Of a DNA stretch of 64,000 bases, positions 63,004 through 64,000 are shown piece after piece. Every line of letters starts with the position of its first letter. Position 1 is the first letter of the stretch. The stretch lies in the NCBI GenBank assembly GCA_021295835.1, contig JAGWBP010000003.1, positions 4,676-68,675 of the forward strand. The letters are read 5' to 3'. Made by a program: the position numbers and the translations under genes. Under the pieces are notes generated by a model. The model had not been told where the DNA came from. It worked only from the letters and a program-made list of their open reading frames with translations, and did not search any database. Source of the DNA: Gemmatimonadota bacterium (GTDB taxonomy: Bacteria > Gemmatimonadota > Gemmatimonadetes > Longimicrobiales > Gaopeijiaceae).

Positions 63004-63972
63004 CTACAGCAGCCCCCGCTCCTTGATCTCGAGGTACTTGTCGAGGGTGCGCACCAGGGTGTCGCCCGGAGGGGTGTCGACCACCAGGATGCCGGACCGG
63101 CGCATGACCTGAAGGGTCGTGGCCCGTGCCTGCACCAGCTCCTCGGCGGCGGCCCGATGCCAGGCGTCATCGGCCTTCCGGACTTCGCCGGTCGCGACCG
63201 CCTCCAGTGCGGGGTTGCGGATGGCGATCGCAAGGGGCAGGTGTGCGCGCCCGATCCGGGTGAGCGAGCTCACCAGCGCCCGCGACACGGAACCGTCGAT
63301 GATGTCGCAGAAGAGGATCACCAGCGACCGTTTCCGGAAGGTCCGGCCCAGGCTGGCGAAGGCCAGCGGGTAGTTCGGCTCGACGAGGCGGGTCTCGACG
63401 CCCGCCAGCACCCTGGCCAGCGCCGGCGGGTCGGCGCGGCGCGGGGGCGACACATGGCGGATCCGGTTGTCGAAGACCACCACGCCGATGCGGTCGCCGA
63501 ACTTCCTGGCCCGGCCAGCCAGCATCATGCACGCCCCGAGCGCATAGTCGATCCGCTCGCGCACCGCCGAGAGCCGCTCCCGCATATGGCGCCCGGCGTC
63601 GATCGCGAGCACGATGTTCTGGCTCCGCTCGGCCTCGTAGTTGCGCACCACGTACCTCCGCCGCTTCGCCGACGCCTTCCAGTCGATGGCGCGGGGATCG
63701 TCGCCCCGGGCGTAGTCGCGCAGGCTCTCGAATTCGCGCCCCTCGCCCCACTGCCGGGTGCGGCGGAGCCCCGGCGTGCGCAGCCGGCGACGGATGGCGA
63801 ACCCGCTTCGGTCGCGCAGCAGATCCCGCACCCCGGGCTGCACCTGAAGGGTGTGCGACACCTCGACTCTGGACCGGCGCCACGCCAGCCCCCACGGCGA
63901 CAGTGTCCGCAGGTGGATCGTTTGTCTCTTCCATTCTTGGGGATACCTGCTTGATTTGCAGGTTCGGGTCAC
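63004..63972 (-). CDS. DUF58-domain protein, N-terminus shortened
   Basis: The 322-residue frame holds the DUF58 signature GREFESLRDYARGDDPRAID with WKASAKRRRYVVRNYEAERS, followed by a von Willebrand A-like segment (IVLAIDAGRHM, IGVVVFDNRI, SLVILFCDIIDGSVSRAL). Typical members also have two N-terminal membrane helices and a beta domain, about 110 residues, which are missing; conserved sequence starts with TLSPWGLAWRR about 25 residues after the GTG at 63972. The upstream 28 bases to the window edge do not restore it. DUF58 proteins usually pair with MoxR ATPases and envelope proteins. It converges with the RDD-SpoIIM gene across an insertion-rich region. Confidence 0.8.
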   Translation of the reverse strand: MTRTCKSSRYPQEWKRQTIHLRTLSPWGLAWRRSRVEVSHTLQVQPGVRDLLRDRSGFAIRRRLRTPGLRRTRQWGEGREFESLRDYARGDDPRAIDWKASAKRRRYVVRNYEAERSQNIVLAIDAGRHMRERLSAVRERIDYALGACMMLAGRARKFGDRIGVVVFDNRIRHVSPPRRADPPALARVLAGVETRLVEPNYPLAFASLGRTFRKRSLVILFCDIIDGSVSRALVSSLTRIGRAHLPLAIAIRNPALEAVATGEVRKADDAWHRAAAEELVQARATTLQVMRRSGILVVDTPPGDTLVRTLDKYLEIKERGLL

Positions 63973-64000
63973 GGGGAAGGCCCGGATTGTCGAGCGCCCG

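Noticed and set aside
1..64000. CRISPR arrays
   Set aside because: No regularly spaced repeats of 24-40 bases were seen; the tandem repeats in rpsA and the LRR gene are coding.

Overview
The window is high-GC, densely packed bacterial DNA with strong G/C preference at third codon positions. Several protein styles point to a Gemmatimonadota-like bacterium: a carboxypeptidase-regulatory/TonB-plug protein without a barrel, an M56 peptidase carrying plug-like modules, a secreted 6-bladed propeller, plant-type LRR proteins and many GTGA/ATGA gene overlaps. This is an inference from gene content; no rRNA is present to confirm it.

Layout. 1-7.2 kb (+): DNA maintenance and replication genes mutS2 (5' end outside the window), dnaG, a zinc-ribbon coiled-coil protein, recJ and rsmD. 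7.3-8.5 kb: ispG (isoprenoid pathway). 8.5-17.5 kb: a complete tripartite efflux operon (adaptor, TolC-like channel, two different RND permeases), translationally coupled into gltX, then a small DUF3098-like membrane protein. 19.1-27.8 kb (-): a secreted cadherin-repeat/beta-barrel protein, cobalamin-dependent methionine synthase metH, and a fused homocysteine methyltransferase/methylenetetrahydrofolate reductase; the last two overlap and form a one-carbon/methionine unit. 28.0-30.1 kb (+): plug-domain protein and arginase, followed by tRNA-Leu(UAA).

The 30.2-40 kb stretch after tRNA-Leu is gene-poor and island-like. It holds unrelated secreted or membrane proteins, a truncated PIN toxin, a relic resembling the end of a B12-dependent ribonucleotide reductase, an intact VapBC pair, a BlaI/BlaR1-type regulator-protease pair with an unusual fusion, and a stand-alone nuclease-like protein (TerB-like, two SAP-like segments, PD-(D/E)XK-like C-terminus). 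40.2-46.3 kb returns to metabolism and translation: nitrilase, ribosomal protein S1, a periplasmic-binding-type protein and a propionyl/acetyl-CoA carboxylase beta subunit.

46.3-49.9 kb holds an IS110-type transposase relic next to a 5'-truncated, twice frameshifted LRR/zinc-metalloprotease surface gene, with one break at a nine-G tract. 50-55.1 kb is a tight housekeeping cluster (zinc ribbon, nnrD, thiL, plsC, eno, ftsB-like), then a slipin on the minus strand, tRNA-Met(CAU) and an RDD-SpoIIM fusion.

58-63 kb is a second accessory stretch: integrase and ribbon-helix-helix relics, then a duplicated pair of secreted zinc metallopeptidase plus small lipoprotein, one copy degenerate. It lies between the RDD-SpoIIM gene and a DUF58 gene, which are commonly clustered in other genomes. 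The most promising undescribed material is the M56-plug fusion with BlaI, the 505-residue nuclease-like protein, and the duplicated metallopeptidase-lipoprotein pair with a ten-C tract in a lipoprotein gene.
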